NCBI RefSeq assembly: GCF_000313135.1 | Contig: NW_004457371.1 | Coordinates: 6,244-22,431 of the forward strand | Direction: 5' to 3' | Length of the DNA stretch: 16,188 nucleotides | Origin: Acanthamoeba castellanii str. Neff | Taxonomy: Eukaryota > Discosea > Longamoebia > Acanthamoebidae | Shown: in pieces, positions 1 through 9,115 of the stretch | Layout: the number at the start of each line of letters is the position of its first letter | Position numbering within the stretch: position 1 is the stretch's first letter | Made by a program: the position numbers and the translations under genes | Notes under the pieces: model-generated | The model's input: the letters and a program-made list of their open reading frames with translations, nothing else | Told to the model about the DNA's origin: nothing | The model's database searches: none

Positions 1-1824
1 AGTGTAGGGTGTGGTGTGTCTTGTTTGTTGGTTACAGCAGTCTTTGGGTTTGGATTCCAAGGACAATGAAGACTCAGACAACAAAGACAATGAATTGTTG
101 CTGTCGTCATCACTCTCGCTGTCCAATGCGTGCACAAGGTTCCTCTGCCTGTGCTTGTGTTCTGAGATCCGCTGGCTGCGATCCTTGACCATCTTGCACG
201 TCATGTGGTAGGCGCCGCCGCCCAGGACCAACATGCCGGCCAGCTTGAGGTATGGATTCATCTGGCCGCTGTTGCGCAAATCATTGAAGCGCTCCCAAAT
301 CTTGAGCAGCACAGCGTCATAGTCGCCAATGTTGGTCATCACATTGGACAACCAGTTGTTGAGTTCAGCCTTGATGGGGCTGAGGCTGTTGAGATACTTG
401 ATCACACTGACGCTGAAGATGAGCAACTTGTGTGATGTGTTGAGGCTGCGTGTCACACTGCCCACCTTCTCCATGGAGTTGGCGTACGCGTTCATCTGGT
501 CGACGTCGGATGTGAGATTGAACTTTTGATTGAACCAATGGCCCCTGCGCTCCAGCATGCAGATGCGCACGTGGGCGTTCACGCGCCGCTTGTACTTGGA
601 CATGGTGGTGGCATCGGTGGGCTTGGGCGCGAAGGCACCAGTGACGTTGCCGGCGGCCAGGGCCGCGACGCCAGTCACCAGCGCGGGTATGGGATTCGTG
701 GGTTCTTCCTCCTCTTCTTGTTCCTCAGGCTCTGCTGCCTCCTCTTCCTCTTCCTCCTCCTCCTGTTCTTTGGCTTCAACCTCCTGTCTGGCATCATGGA
801 GCTGATCTGCGAGACTGGGACCGTAGAGCATACCAGCCGTACAAAGCGTAGGATCGACGACGCGCTTCACATGTGGCGCGGGTTCCTCTTCCTCTTCTTC
901 CTCTGGCTGCTCTTCCTCTTCGGCCTCCTCTTCCTCTTCTTCTTCTTCCTCCTCCTCATCATTGCATTGGATCGGCTCACATGCCGATTGTGAGATAGGG
1001 TTGATGCGGGAATCATGGTGTTGCAGAGGGTAGCTCAGCACCGCATCCGGCTTCCTGACCAAGGCGCCGAACGGATTGCCTTTTTGCTCCTCCTCCTGCT
1101 CTTCAGCGGCAGCGGGCGATCCCTGGGACTGTCTGCGCAGGGCCGTCTTGTGATCGTGCACGCGGTCGGGATTGGCGATCTTGTAGAGCTCCATGCTCTT
1201 GCTGAGCGGGTTCTTCTTGATAATCTCATTCAGGTCGCAGTCGTCCGGCAAGGGAGCCGGCGGCACGAACTCGTTGGGCTTGCGCTTGAGCGATGGCGCC
1301 AGAGGAATCGGCTTTGGCGGAGGCGGTGCGGGCTTGCGCTTCGGCGGCGCCGCCGGCTTGGGAGGCGAAGGCGGCGGTGTCGCCACCACCTTGGTCACGG
1401 CTTTTTTCGTCGGCGGCTTGGGTTTCGGCTTGGGGGGCGATGGCGGAGGCGTGGTAGGCTTGCGCCGGCGCGGTGGCGTCGGCTCCTTGCGTGGCGTGGG
1501 AGGAGGCTGCAGGCGATCCGCGAGCCGGTCGCGTAGGGGCTTGGGCGGAGGTGCCGCCGTCGTGATGGTCGCCTGCGGTTCCCCGAGCTGGATCCCCACG
1601 ACCTCTTGCGCATGCGGATCGTTGTCCTGGTCCTCCTCGTTGAAAACCAGCACCCCTTCGTCGTGTTCGAACGATTCGGCCGCGGCGAGCTGGGCCACGA
1701 CGCCGTCATCGCGCGCCAGCTCGGGCTCCACGTGCACGTCATCGTTCCAATTCAGTGATGCGTTGTTGTTGATAAACTGATCAAACGCCGGATGCTGCGA
1801 CATGATGTCATCGGCTTTGGACAT
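1..1824 (-). CDS. NCLDV-type structural protein candidate (DUF5767-like C-terminal region), 3' end beyond window
   Basis: One uninterrupted minus-strand frame runs from the ATG at 1824 to the window edge (608 codons, no stop), so the gene is partial. Visible order: acidic N-terminus; Pro/Lys/Arg-rich tract (about residues 95-200); two poly-Glu tracts (about 290-320 and 354-371); a short hydrophobic Ala/Gly/Val stretch (about 374-395); a well-folded-looking region from residue 408 with GDYDAVLLKIWERF near 500 and LAGMLVLGGGAYHMT near 526-540; and a Ser/Asp-rich tail after 570. The late Gly-rich hydrophobic segment ending in a His-Met pair is what I remember from the DUF5767 family of giant-virus virion proteins. 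That link is from memory of the pattern and is moderate. The long intronless frame, the viral neighbours and the low-complexity linkers fit a virus-derived gene. It lies directly downstream of the OTU gene. If the family call is wrong, it is an unrecognised proline/glutamate-rich protein. Confidence 0.6.
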   Translation of the reverse strand, partial: MSKADDIMSQHPAFDQFINNNASLNWNDDVHVEPELARDDGVVAQLAAAESFEHDEGVLVFNEEDQDNDPHAQEVVGIQLGEPQATITTAAPPPKPLRDRLADRLQPPPTPRKEPTPPRRRKPTTPPPSPPKPKPKPPTKKAVTKVVATPPPSPPKPAAPPKRKPAPPPPKPIPLAPSLKRKPNEFVPPAPLPDDCDLNEIIKKNPLSKSMELYKIANPDRVHDHKTALRRQSQGSPAAAEEQEEEQKGNPFGALVRKPDAVLSYPLQHHDSRINPISQSACEPIQCNDEEEEEEEEEEEAEEEEQPEEEEEEEPAPHVKRVVDPTLCTAGMLYGPSLADQLHDARQEVEAKEQEEEEEEEEAAEPEEQEEEEEPTNPIPALVTGVAALAAGNVTGAFAPKPTDATTMSKYKRRVNAHVRICMLERRGHWFNQKFNLTSDVDQMNAYANSMEKVGSVTRSLNTSHKLLIFSVSVIKYLNSLSPIKAELNNWLSNVMTNIGDYDAVLLKIWERFNDLRNSGQMNPYLKLAGMLVLGGGAYHMTCKMVKDRSQRISEHKHRQRNLVHALDSESDDDSNNSLSLLSESSLSLESKPKDCCNQQTRHTTPYT

Positions 1825-1909
1825 TGCGAGGAAAAGATTGGATGGACGTGCGGGCCTCCGATCACCGATGCAGTCGTGGGTCGTGGATCGGTTTATTGCG
1901 ACGCGTGTG

Positions 1910-2465
1910 TTAGGTGGGACGTGACAAAACCGCCACGCACCCGGCCGCGCGCAGCACGCGGGCGCGCAACGGCTCGGCTGTGCGTGCCGCGAGTGCGCGC
2001 GCCTCCAGGGCAGCTCGCTCAACTGGAAGCTGCCGCGGCCGATGTACGTGATGGGCCGAAAGTGAGAGCCCTCGTCGTACGCCAGCATGACATAGGTGCA
2101 CGCTGCGTCGTCGCCATCGTCATCATCGCCGAATGCTGTGGTGAGGATGCGGGGCAACCCGTCGGTGAAACGCGGATCCTCGTTGGTGGTGCTCACCAAC
2201 AGACACTTGATGTCGAGGATGCGTTCCAAGCGCTCGATGTCGTCGCCGTCGCCCCAATTGTTGGGCTGCGGTGGCAACGCGGCCGTTGTGTCAACGCCGA
2301 GCGCGACATGCGGCGCAGGCGCTCGGTCAAGCCCAGCGCGCCCGTGAGCGAATAAGAGAGCGAGTGAAAGAGGCAGTCGCCATCGCCGGGCACCTCGACC
2401 ACGGCGAAATTGTGGGGGTCGCCGTTGGCCGCGAAGAACGCGGGAGCATTTTGGTTTCCTGACAT
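1910..2465 (-). CDS. OTU-family cysteine protease (deubiquitinase-like), frame broken
   Basis: OTU proteases cleave ubiquitin chains, and giant viruses often carry them. The ATG at 2465 opens a frame with VPGDGDCLFHSLSYSLTG at about residues 25-42. This is the classic OTU catalytic Asp-x-x-Cys motif with the following helix. Near 2300-2320 the coding signal moves to a second frame that carries NNWGDGDDIERLERILDIK and, further on, YDEGSHFRPITYIG. The latter holds the expected catalytic His near the C-terminus. A third frame (about 2020-1910), rich in Ala/Arg/Leu and ending in a stop at 1910, may be the true tail, which would imply a second break. I found no GT-AG pair of sensible size joining the frames, so these are one-base indels, from decay or assembly error. 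A TATTTAA box about 25 nt upstream sits in an AT-rich spacer. All three catalytic elements are visible, so the family call is firm. Activity is doubtful. Confidence 0.75.
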
Positions 2466-2613
2466 TTCGAGACTTTTAAAAGATTTTTTAAATAGGAAAA
2501 GGAGGAGAATATATGATCATATACTTGATCACTTTACACCAATCATAATTGAAAAAATTGATTTTACAAAAAAAAGACAAATCGCATGCGATTGATTGGC
2601 TGTTGCTGTGAGC
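2466..2613. promoter_or_regulatory. AT-rich spacer with two 14-nt palindromes and a TATA-like box
   Basis: This AT-rich spacer lies between the 3' end of the ABCG gene and the OTU start, in an otherwise GC-rich window. It holds TATATGATCATATA (2510-2523) and AATCGCATGCGATT (2580-2593), both perfect palindromes. A minus-strand TATTTAA lies at 2494-2488, about 25 nt before the OTU ATG. It probably combines the ABCG 3' end with the OTU promoter. Which proteins bind it is unknown. Confidence 0.5.
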
Positions 2614-5441
2614 TTAGGTGGAAGACTTCTTGCGGGCAGCTGGACGAGGGAGAGGTAGGCGAAGGAGACGCAGGAGGAAGAGAGCGATGAGGCACACGGG
2701 CCGATCCACAGGTGGTAGCGGTCGAAGTCGAGCCGTCGGATGATCTCCGAGCCCTCGGTATAGGGGCACACGCCGTTCACGAAGCTCGCTCTCGCGGCAG
2801 TGGTAGTCGACCCCGTCGAACTCGTTGATCGCCAGCGGCATGAAGGCGTAGAAGAAGGGCGAGATGTAGAGCAGCCAGTAGAAGTACTTGGGGATGTCGC
2901 TCACCACCAGGAACAGGCCGCCCACCAGCATGTGCGGGATCACCGTAACCGGAAACAGCGCCAGCGCGGCTCTGAGTGTGCGGATATTTAGATATAAAGG
3001 TCAGCCAATCGGGTGAGACGATATGTATGTATGTATGTATGCGGGGCACGTACGGAAGGTCGGTGCTCACGCTCACGAGGAGGCCAAGCGATTGCGCGAT
3101 GTTGGCCACGATGATGGTGATGCCCAGGCAGATGAAGTAGGCGTCGGCTTCGTCCTTGAGCCCGACCATCCAGTAGGTGATCGTGGTGACGATGCAAGGG
3201 TAGATGATCTGGAAAGGAAGGTCGGCGGAGGACTTGGCCAGGTAGTAGGCCGTCACGCCGTACATTCCATTCGCATACTCCCGCAGGAATGTCGGTCGCT
3301 CGGTCGGAACTATATAACAACACGTAAATGTAGAGATGGTCAACGTTACATATCACCCAAAGCCGTATGTCAACACGAATCCGACAAGGTGGGTAGGAGG
3401 CACATACAGAGATAGAGGACGGCGTTGCCGGTCATGAACATGGCCTGAGTAATGAGCAAGTAGAGAACGCCCATTCGATTTTGAATGTCTGTCAGGTTCA
3501 CCACAATCCCACGATGAGTATTGATTGGAAAGGGCTGTAGGGGCGGGGGGGGGGCGAGTACCGCTCTGGCTGTGACCCATCCGGAGGAAGAGGAGGCCGG
3601 TGATCAGGGCAATCACCAGGTTGATGACCAGCCGTTGGGTGGTCGTGCCTGGGTCTCGAATGTACTGCTTCCAGGACCGGCTCAGCAGAAGCCAGACCTG
3701 CGTGGGGAAGCGCGGCGCGGCCTTCTTCAACTTGGGCAGCTTCTCGTTCTTGAATTCAACCGTGACTCTGCCATCATCGCCATCGTCTTCCTTGCCGTAG
3801 CTGACGCTGCTCGCGGCGGCCGACCGGCGCAGGGTCATCGTGTGCCCGTCGATCGGGAGGATGTTGTTGTGCTCCTGGTGGTAGCCATCGAGGCGCATGA
3901 TCCGCGCCACGTACTTCTCCTCGGGGAGGTCCTCTGAGCGCGAAATCAGCCGCATGTAGAAATCGGAGGGGTTGGTGAACTGGGGACAAGGGTATCCCTG
4001 TTGTTGTTGTTGTACATTACATTACAACATGTTGTGACCCCCTTTGTTGGTTAGATAAGAATATATAAATAAATAAATATAGCCAATGGGGAGGGGGGAT
4101 TGAACCTGCTTGGCAAAGTAGGAGGTGAGCTGGGGCACGGGTCCGCTGTAGACCAGCGAACCGTTGGCCAGCCAGAAGACGTCGTCAAACAGGCTGAAGA
4201 TCTCCGATGACGGCTGGTGAATCGTGCAGACGACCTAGACCAATGGCATGAGCAATCACATGCAAAGCACGACGCACACGACATACGACACACACACACA
4301 CGCACACACACACACACACAGGCCAAGGGAGAGGGCGAGCATGTACGGTGCGGCCCTGGCGCGCGAGGTTTCGAAGGATGGTGACCACCTGCTCGGCCAT
4401 GGTGCTGTCGAGGCCCGACGTGGGCTCGTCGAGGAAGAGCAGCCGAGGGTTGACCAGCAGCTCGAGCCCGATGGACACCCGCCGGCGCTCGCCTCCCGAT
4501 ATGCCGCGGGTCACGCCCGGTACGCCCACCCGCGTGTCACAGCACTTGATCAGGTTGAGCTGCCGCATGACCTTCTCCACGCGCGCCAGCTTGGCCTCCT
4601 TGGTCATGGTCCGCGGCAGCCGCAGCAGAGCCGAGTACGTAAGCAGCTCCCTGTGATGGTGATGATGATGATGATGATGACGAGCCAACCCCACAACACA
4701 GTCACATCATGAGCCGTGTGTCACATAAGAGGAGTTGAACAGTCGCTGTTATACCTGGGGGTGAGGTTACCGAGGAGTGTGTCCTCCTGCATGACGTAGG
4801 CGCTCACCTGCTTGAACTTGTTGCGGCTCAGTTTGTGTCCGTTGACGAGAATGTCGCCTTCGTGGCGGCCGTCCCTGGTGCGCCCGCTCAGCAGGTTGAG
4901 GAACGACGTCTTGCCCGCGCCTGCGTGCGGGCGTGTGTGCGCACACAACCAACAATCACACACACCACACATACATTCAGTGGTTGGCCCGCCACGATCC
5001 AAAACGTCCCCACAGCGGGCGCACCGGAGGGTCCCATGATGGCGACGAGTCGGCCGGGCAGGAAGTGGCCGGACATGGGCTGCAGGATGTGCTTGATCTC
5101 GTGGGTCCACAGCTTCTTCTCGCGCCTCGGCACAGCTTGGCGGGCAGGCCACGGAGCCCGTCGGCGAGCGGACCCTTCGAGATCTTGACCGAGAAGCTGA
5201 TGTTGTGGAACGACATACAGACGGGCGGCACCCGGAGGTCCTCCTCGTCGTCAAGATTATCGTGATCGGCGTCTGCGCTGTGGCCAGACTCAAGGTCCAG
5301 CTCGTCCCCGCGGTGCTGGCTGTCATCATCTTCTCTTTCCCTGTCGTCTTCTCTCTCTCCTTCGCTCTTGGAGCTCGTCATCGGTTCGAGCTCGATGTCT
5401 CGCCCGCCCGCGATGTAGTGCTCGTCTTCGCCGCCTTGCAT
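2614..5441 (-). CDS. ABCG-family (White/BCRP-type) ABC half-transporter, 8 exons
   Basis: A membrane ATP-driven exporter with the ABCG layout: nucleotide-binding domain first, then a six-helix ABC2 membrane domain. Exons inferred from splice sites and protein continuity: 5441-5025, 4920-4755, 4650-4347, 4234-4106, 3979-3562, 3488-3408, 3309-3054, 2971-2614 (about 700 residues, normal for the family). Motifs: Walker A GPSGAGKTS split by intron 1; Q-loop in VMQEDTLLGNLTP; signature ISGGERRR; Walker B and D-loop LLFLDEPTSGLDS; H-loop CTIHQPSSEIF. Then comes an acidic/basic linker and membrane segments in exons 5-8, including RPTFLREYANGMYGVTAYYL. The N-terminal about 80 residues are acidic and disordered. 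Frame breaks without any intron occur near 5135 (before RREKKLWTHEIKH) and around 2785 and 2710 in the last exon. Introns are 104, 104, 112, 126, 73, 98 and 82 nt. This is a typical host gene. The substrate cannot be predicted. Confidence 0.93.
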
Positions 5442-5841
5442 GAGAGTTGAGTAGAAGAAGTTGGTATGGTTTGAATCGAATCACCATGGATGGCCAAGCG
5501 TAAATAAAGAAAGCGACGTCACATTTCCCGGGGTTGATAGCAAGAAGAAGGTTGTGCAACGCAACCAGGAAATTGTCCCTGAAAAAGATTCAATTGGTCC
5601 ATCAAACTCCGGACGAAAATAATCCATCCATTGGTCCATCTCGAGAAGCGGTTTTTTCCTATTGGCAAAGCAAAACTTCCGGACGGGCACATATGTCGCT
5701 TTTTGGACATAAGTGCCCGGATTGGTGATCGCCCCGCGCCTTTGGCAACAAGATCGTCACGGCGATATACGGCTGTGCTCGCCGGGGAACGGTGCGGGTA
5801 CCTCACGAGGAACTCGCCGGGTCGGCCAGCACCCACACGAC
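5442..5841. promoter_or_regulatory. Divergent intergenic region with repeated CCAAT-like elements
   Basis: This is a 400-bp gap between the divergent ABCG start and the small plus-strand gene at 5842. No convincing coding signal is seen. It contains two copies of ATTGGTCCATC (5593-5603 and 5630-5640) and two copies of TCCGGACG (5608-5615 and 5678-5685), plus further CCAAT/ATTGG occurrences near 5660 and 5720. The paired spacing suggests transcription-factor sites for one or both flanking genes. This is inference only. Confidence 0.35.
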
Positions 5842-6145
5842 ATGAATCCCGACGACAAAGACACCACGACAACGCTCGACTGGGACAGAGCGCTGCGCGT
5901 GGTCAAGGAGACGCTGCCGCTCATGCGCTGTTCCAAGTCGATCGTGGATCGCAAGATTGCCACGGCCCGTGTGCTCGCCCGTTACAATATCGACGCCGTG
6001 TACGCCGTAGAAGCCATGGAGATATTCAAGCAGCGCCAGGTCGGCTGCGTCTGACGCCGAATTCGACGCCTTTGCCCACGAGATAGTGGGCGAGTGGAAA
6101 GGAAAGGCGGACGCACCAAAGGCCGAGATCGACAGCGCCATTTGA
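5842..6145 (+). CDS. Small hypothetical protein (about 100 residues), one frame break
   Basis: Not recognised. The frame from ATG 5842 begins MNPDDKDTTTTLDWDRALRV and continues as an amphipathic, helix-rich protein (KSIVDRKIATARVLARYN) to a stop at 6052-6054. The next frame, from about 6038, then reads DAEFDAFAHEIVGEWKGK and stops at 6143-6145. Composition and lack of stops suggest that this second piece is the real C-terminus displaced by one base. If joined, the product would be about 100 residues, mostly helical, with alternating acidic and basic stretches. It is intronless and convergent with the minus-strand gene ending at 6222. Possibly virus-derived, judging by its neighbours only. Confidence 0.5.
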
Positions 6146-6221
6146 CCGAGTCGTCCCCCACATCCCCCCGTCATTGTGTTTGGGCGTGCGAAAAGTTAGT
6201 GGCAGATCTAGATATGGCATT

Positions 6222-7187
6222 TCAACACAACTTTTTTGTCGCTGCAACACGTTTGCGTGGGTTGGCGGTCGGTGTTCGCTTGGGTTTTGCGATCGCCTTC
6301 GATAGCTCCCCGATCTTCTGCGGTCGCTGCTTCTTGATGGCATAGGGCACCGCTCTGGGGGCTCGCTTTTTCGTGATACGGTTGGCGCACATGTAGCCGT
6401 CGCCGGTGCGCATGTGCTGCGCCGTCGGATCGTACGCCCCGCACTCGGGGCAGTTGACCTGTTGGCGCCTTTTGTTCTTTCGTCTCTCGGATTCGGCCAG
6501 GATCCAGGCGGCGTCTTCGTGAGTGAATTCGGTGCGTCCCCGCAGCGGCGGATCGCACGGGAGCAACCGCGCGGGTTCGTTGGTCTCGGTGTCGTAGACG
6601 GCAAAGTGTCGCGATCGCGGCACCCATCGCTCGCCCCCTCGCGCCCGCACGACGACGCCGATGTTGCGCGTCTCCATCCACCATCGCGAGATCCAGAGCA
6701 TCTCGCCAAAGCTGTGCGGCAGCCGCAGGCGCTTCAGTCCAGCGTGCGCAAAGTGGTTGGCGTGATTGAGCGTGATGCTGGTGATGACCAGCGTCGCAAA
6801 TTCACTGCGATCAGCCCAGTAGTGGGCCAGCAGGCGCTTGTTGCGTGGGGTGAGCTCGCCCAGTCGGAGCATGGCGCGCTTGAGGTGCGGCCACACAGCA
6901 TCAAGGAAGGCGTCGTGTATCTGCATGTCAAGCAGTTCACAACATCCAGCGTCAGTGTCGCTCTTGACCCGCAGAAATTCCTCAAGCCAGGGCCACATGG
7001 CCTGGATGAGGCTGGCATCGTAGCGGTGGTCGCCCCATTCCAGTACGGCACGTGCGTAGACGCCGAGCTCATCGGGGAGCGCATGCCACAGGCGTATGGC
7101 GCATTCCATGCTAATGAGCTCAACAAGGCATATGAGTGATTGGGGCTTAATTCCTGCCAGGGCACAATCCCACATGTTCATTTCCAT
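6222..7187 (-). CDS. Hypothetical protein, 321 residues, with zinc-ribbon-like motif and basic tail
   Basis: Not recognised, but intact over 321 codons without introns. The first ATG is at 7187. A second in-frame ATG at 7109 (MECAIRLWHALPDELGVYAR) starts where GC-rich codon use begins and may be the true start. The N-terminal half is helical and Trp/Leu-rich. The middle holds WISRWWMETRN and a beta-like stretch with HFAVYDTETNEPARL. Near residue 260 is CPECGAYDPTAQHMR followed by GYMCANR, a CxxC...H...C arrangement like a small zinc-binding knuckle. The last about 45 residues are strongly basic (KKRAP, KKQRPQK, KPKRTP, KRVAATKK), which suggests nucleic-acid binding. It lies in a compact intronless gene block. 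Giant-virus origin is likely from context but unproven. Confidence 0.7.
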   Translation of the reverse strand: MEMNMWDCALAGIKPQSLICLVELISMECAIRLWHALPDELGVYARAVLEWGDHRYDASLIQAMWPWLEEFLRVKSDTDAGCCELLDMQIHDAFLDAVWPHLKRAMLRLGELTPRNKRLLAHYWADRSEFATLVITSITLNHANHFAHAGLKRLRLPHSFGEMLWISRWWMETRNIGVVVRARGGERWVPRSRHFAVYDTETNEPARLLPCDPPLRGRTEFTHEDAAWILAESERRKNKRRQQVNCPECGAYDPTAQHMRTGDGYMCANRITKKRAPRAVPYAIKKQRPQKIGELSKAIAKPKRTPTANPRKRVAATKKLC

Positions 7188-7317
7188 TTGTCAGCCAAAG
7201 TTAGCTCTCTCACACGCACAAATATGTGTGCTGCTCAGATCCAGTCCAAGCATCCAATCGCCGCATTGCATTCGCCAATCGTTGGTTGCGCATGGACTTT
7301 ATTGTGTTGCATACACA

Positions 7318-7324
7318 TATATAA
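7318..7324 (+). promoter_or_regulatory. TATA box upstream of the 7340 gene
   Basis: A perfect TATATAA lies within CACATATATAATGG, 16 nt before the ATG at 7340. That is close, so transcription may start very near or within the first codons, or translation may begin at a later Met (residue 9 or 15). It belongs to the 152-bp divergent spacer (7188-7339). Confidence 0.5.
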
Positions 7325-7339
7325 TGGCCCTGCCTACAC

Positions 7340-7741
7340 ATGACCAGGTGCGCCAAAGCTCTCATGCGACAATACCAGATCATGTCCAAGGAGATAGAAC
7401 GATCCAAGCTCGCCAGAAAACCCGGTGTCGACATCAGCATCCCCTTTCCCGAGGTGCTGGACTCTCTGATCGACAGCAGGTTCACGGTCAATCCGCTTCC
7501 GTGTGGTCTGTCATGGCACGTTTCCTGGCTCGGCCCAACAGCCAGCAATGACAAAGGCAACGACAACAGCTTGGAAGCAGCGTGCGCGTGCTGTAATAGT
7601 TCCCTTGACTCGGACCCCGCCGCTGTCGACAGCGTGCTGCCTGCTTACATGGCTGGCATGTGCTTGTCCTGCTTTACCAAGTTTTACTCTCACGCCAGGC
7701 GATCAAAACCAAACACCATTGTACTCTCAAAACTCAAGTGA
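7340..7741 (+). CDS. Hypothetical protein, 133 residues, with paired Cys motifs (CACC and CLSC)
   Basis: Not recognised; intact, intronless. It starts MTRCAKALMRQYQIMSKE, a basic helix. Residues 80-112 carry CACC (82-85) and CLSC (108-111) separated by 22 residues, a spacing compatible with one zinc ion held by four cysteines. After that comes FTKFYSHARRSK, a basic segment. The layout (basic helix, Cys4 knuckle, basic tail) is common in small DNA- or RNA-binding viral proteins, but no family is recognisable. It is the first of four plus-strand genes in tandem. The next begins 50 bp downstream. Confidence 0.65.
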   Translation: MTRCAKALMRQYQIMSKEIERSKLARKPGVDISIPFPEVLDSLIDSRFTVNPLPCGLSWHVSWLGPTASNDKGNDNSLEAACACCNSSLDSDPAAVDSVLPAYMAGMCLSCFTKFYSHARRSKPNTIVLSKLK

Positions 7742-7791
7742 TGCACTCTCAACAGCAGTAGCAACTACGAACCCCACGACCACTCTCTTTT

Positions 7792-8320
7792 ATGAGATGG
7801 GGACAAGATGCGGCAACAGAAGCACCAGCAACAACAAAACACATTGGACACCTGGCCGTTAGTGTCATCATGAAGCTGATAGACTCGTGCAAGATACCTG
7901 ATGACCACCTCAAGAACGAACTTCGCGTGCATCTCATCCCATTGAAGAGAAGCGGGCTGTTCCCCTGGCGATGATGACAAAGAGTCCTCCTCCTCCTCTT
8001 CTACACGATCACCATCATCACCATCATCGAATGAGGAAGCGACCATATCCGCGGCCGTTGCGGCCATCACCATCTACGAAAAAAGCCCTGGACGATCTAA
8101 GCGCAAGGCCACCAGCGAATCCATCGTACGACCTCACGAACAAAGCACTGGGATGTCTGTTGCAGCCTCATCAGGAGACGACTCTTTGCGCTCACAGACG
8201 GCAAAGACAGAACAACATGACGACAGCAACAATGGCATAGACGACAGCAAGTCTAGTGGAAGCAGCCACCGAAGGAGAAGGGTGAGGAGGATGAGCATCA
8301 GGAAAGCAACACCGCTGTGA
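7792..8320 (+). CDS. Hypothetical Ser-rich protein with basic C-terminus, one frame break
   Basis: Not recognised. The frame from ATG 7792 reads MRWGQDAATEAPATTKHIGH, then HLAVSVIMKLIDSCKIPDD and a helical, partly hydrophobic stretch to about 7965. The following frame then continues without stop from DDDKESSSSSS (7970) to a TGA at 8318-8320, giving about 116 Ser/Asp/Lys-rich residues that end in an Arg-rich tail (SSHRRRRVRRMS). The first frame stops just after 7970, so one base is out of register. The tail is highly charged and probably disordered, and would suit nucleic-acid packing or a nuclear role. That is inference. It sits between other unrecognised plus-strand genes. Confidence 0.5.
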
Positions 8321-8517
8321 GTGACTGTTGACACGAACAGCGCCGTCACCCATTATTGATAGCAATTAAACAAATTCGATCTAGAGCACAGCACCATGTT
8401 GTTGTTGTTGTTGTTGTTGTATATATATATATATACATATATTGCGACCGCTTTTACCAAGTCAACAGAAAATAGTATTTATGTGGTGCCCGCTCCAAAT
8501 CCTTGATCACAATCCAA
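8321..8517. repeat. Intergenic microsatellite: (TTG)n followed by (TA)n
   Basis: This 197-bp gap between two tandem plus-strand genes holds about eight TTG units (8397-8420) running directly into a TA tract (8420-8442) with one ACAT interruption. The rest is AT-richer than its surroundings and may serve as the promoter of the 8518 gene. No coding signal is seen. Confidence 0.75.
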
Positions 8518-9082
8518 TGGCGAGGCCCACAGATGCGATGCTGACCGATTGCCTGTTGCGGTGCGTGTTTTAGACGAAGGCTATCTCGCCGGTTGCGTGG
8601 CCGTCTGCGGGTTCTCGGTCGGCGATGGCGGGTGCGCGATGAGCATGCGATTCGGCGCCCACGATCGGGCCATGGAGTCGGTCTCGCGCATTCTGGATTT
8701 GGTCGCCGGAGAACAGACGACGCCGCGCTGGGTGGTGAGCGGTGTCAGAGGCAGAGCTCGAATGATTGACTCGGATGATACGCTGTCCCTTATCATGAAG
8801 CGGTGGGGTGTCGGACCCCCAAAGGACCAACGCCAACGTCGCGCGTATGCACCGACCCTGTCGTCCGAGATCATGCGCATCGGATTCGTCGCCGCGACTC
8901 TCGATCTGGCGTCCATGCGCGATGAACACGGAGGCCTGCATATTGCATCACCCCAAGGATCGATGGTGCACAGGATCCTGCTTGGATTTGGCATCATGTC
9001 ACGGCTCTCACTCAATGTCATACACCTCACCGCCCGGTGGACCAAGAGACTGGACAACCTGTTGAACTCTGTGGCAACATAA
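8518..9082 (+). CDS. Hypothetical protein, about 180 residues
   Basis: Not recognised. The open frame runs to a TAA at 9080-9082 and covers about 177 codons upstream to 8549, where it has no ATG. The frame one base away has ATG 8518 (MARPTDAMLTD) and stops at about 8572. A one-base break near 8545 would join them. Otherwise translation starts at an internal Met such as MSMRFGAHDRAMESVSR (8639). Visible: a Gly/Cys/Val-rich start with AGCVAVCGFSVGDGGC, then helical segments (VSRILDLVAGEQ, SEIMRIGFVAATLDLASMRD), and a C-terminal helix ending NVIHLTARWTKRLDNLLNS. There is no known motif. It is intronless, with the next gene starting 33 bp downstream. Confidence 0.55.
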
Positions 9083-9115
9083 AACCCGCTCCACGTTCTT
9101 TGTCGCGTACACGTC

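Noticed and set aside
1015..1780. Overlapping plus-strand frames rich in Leu/Arg/Gly
   Set aside because: They mirror the Pro/Lys/Arg- and Glu-rich tracts of the continuous 608-codon minus-strand gene.
2554..2561. AAAATTGA, identical to the mimivirus early promoter motif
   Set aside because: It points away from the OTU gene, with only the ABCG 3' end beyond it, and an 8-mer in an AT-rich spacer is expected by chance.
6414..7139. 241-codon plus-strand open frame
   Set aside because: It is antisense to the intact 321-residue gene, has no motif, and its codon composition is explained by the minus-strand gene.
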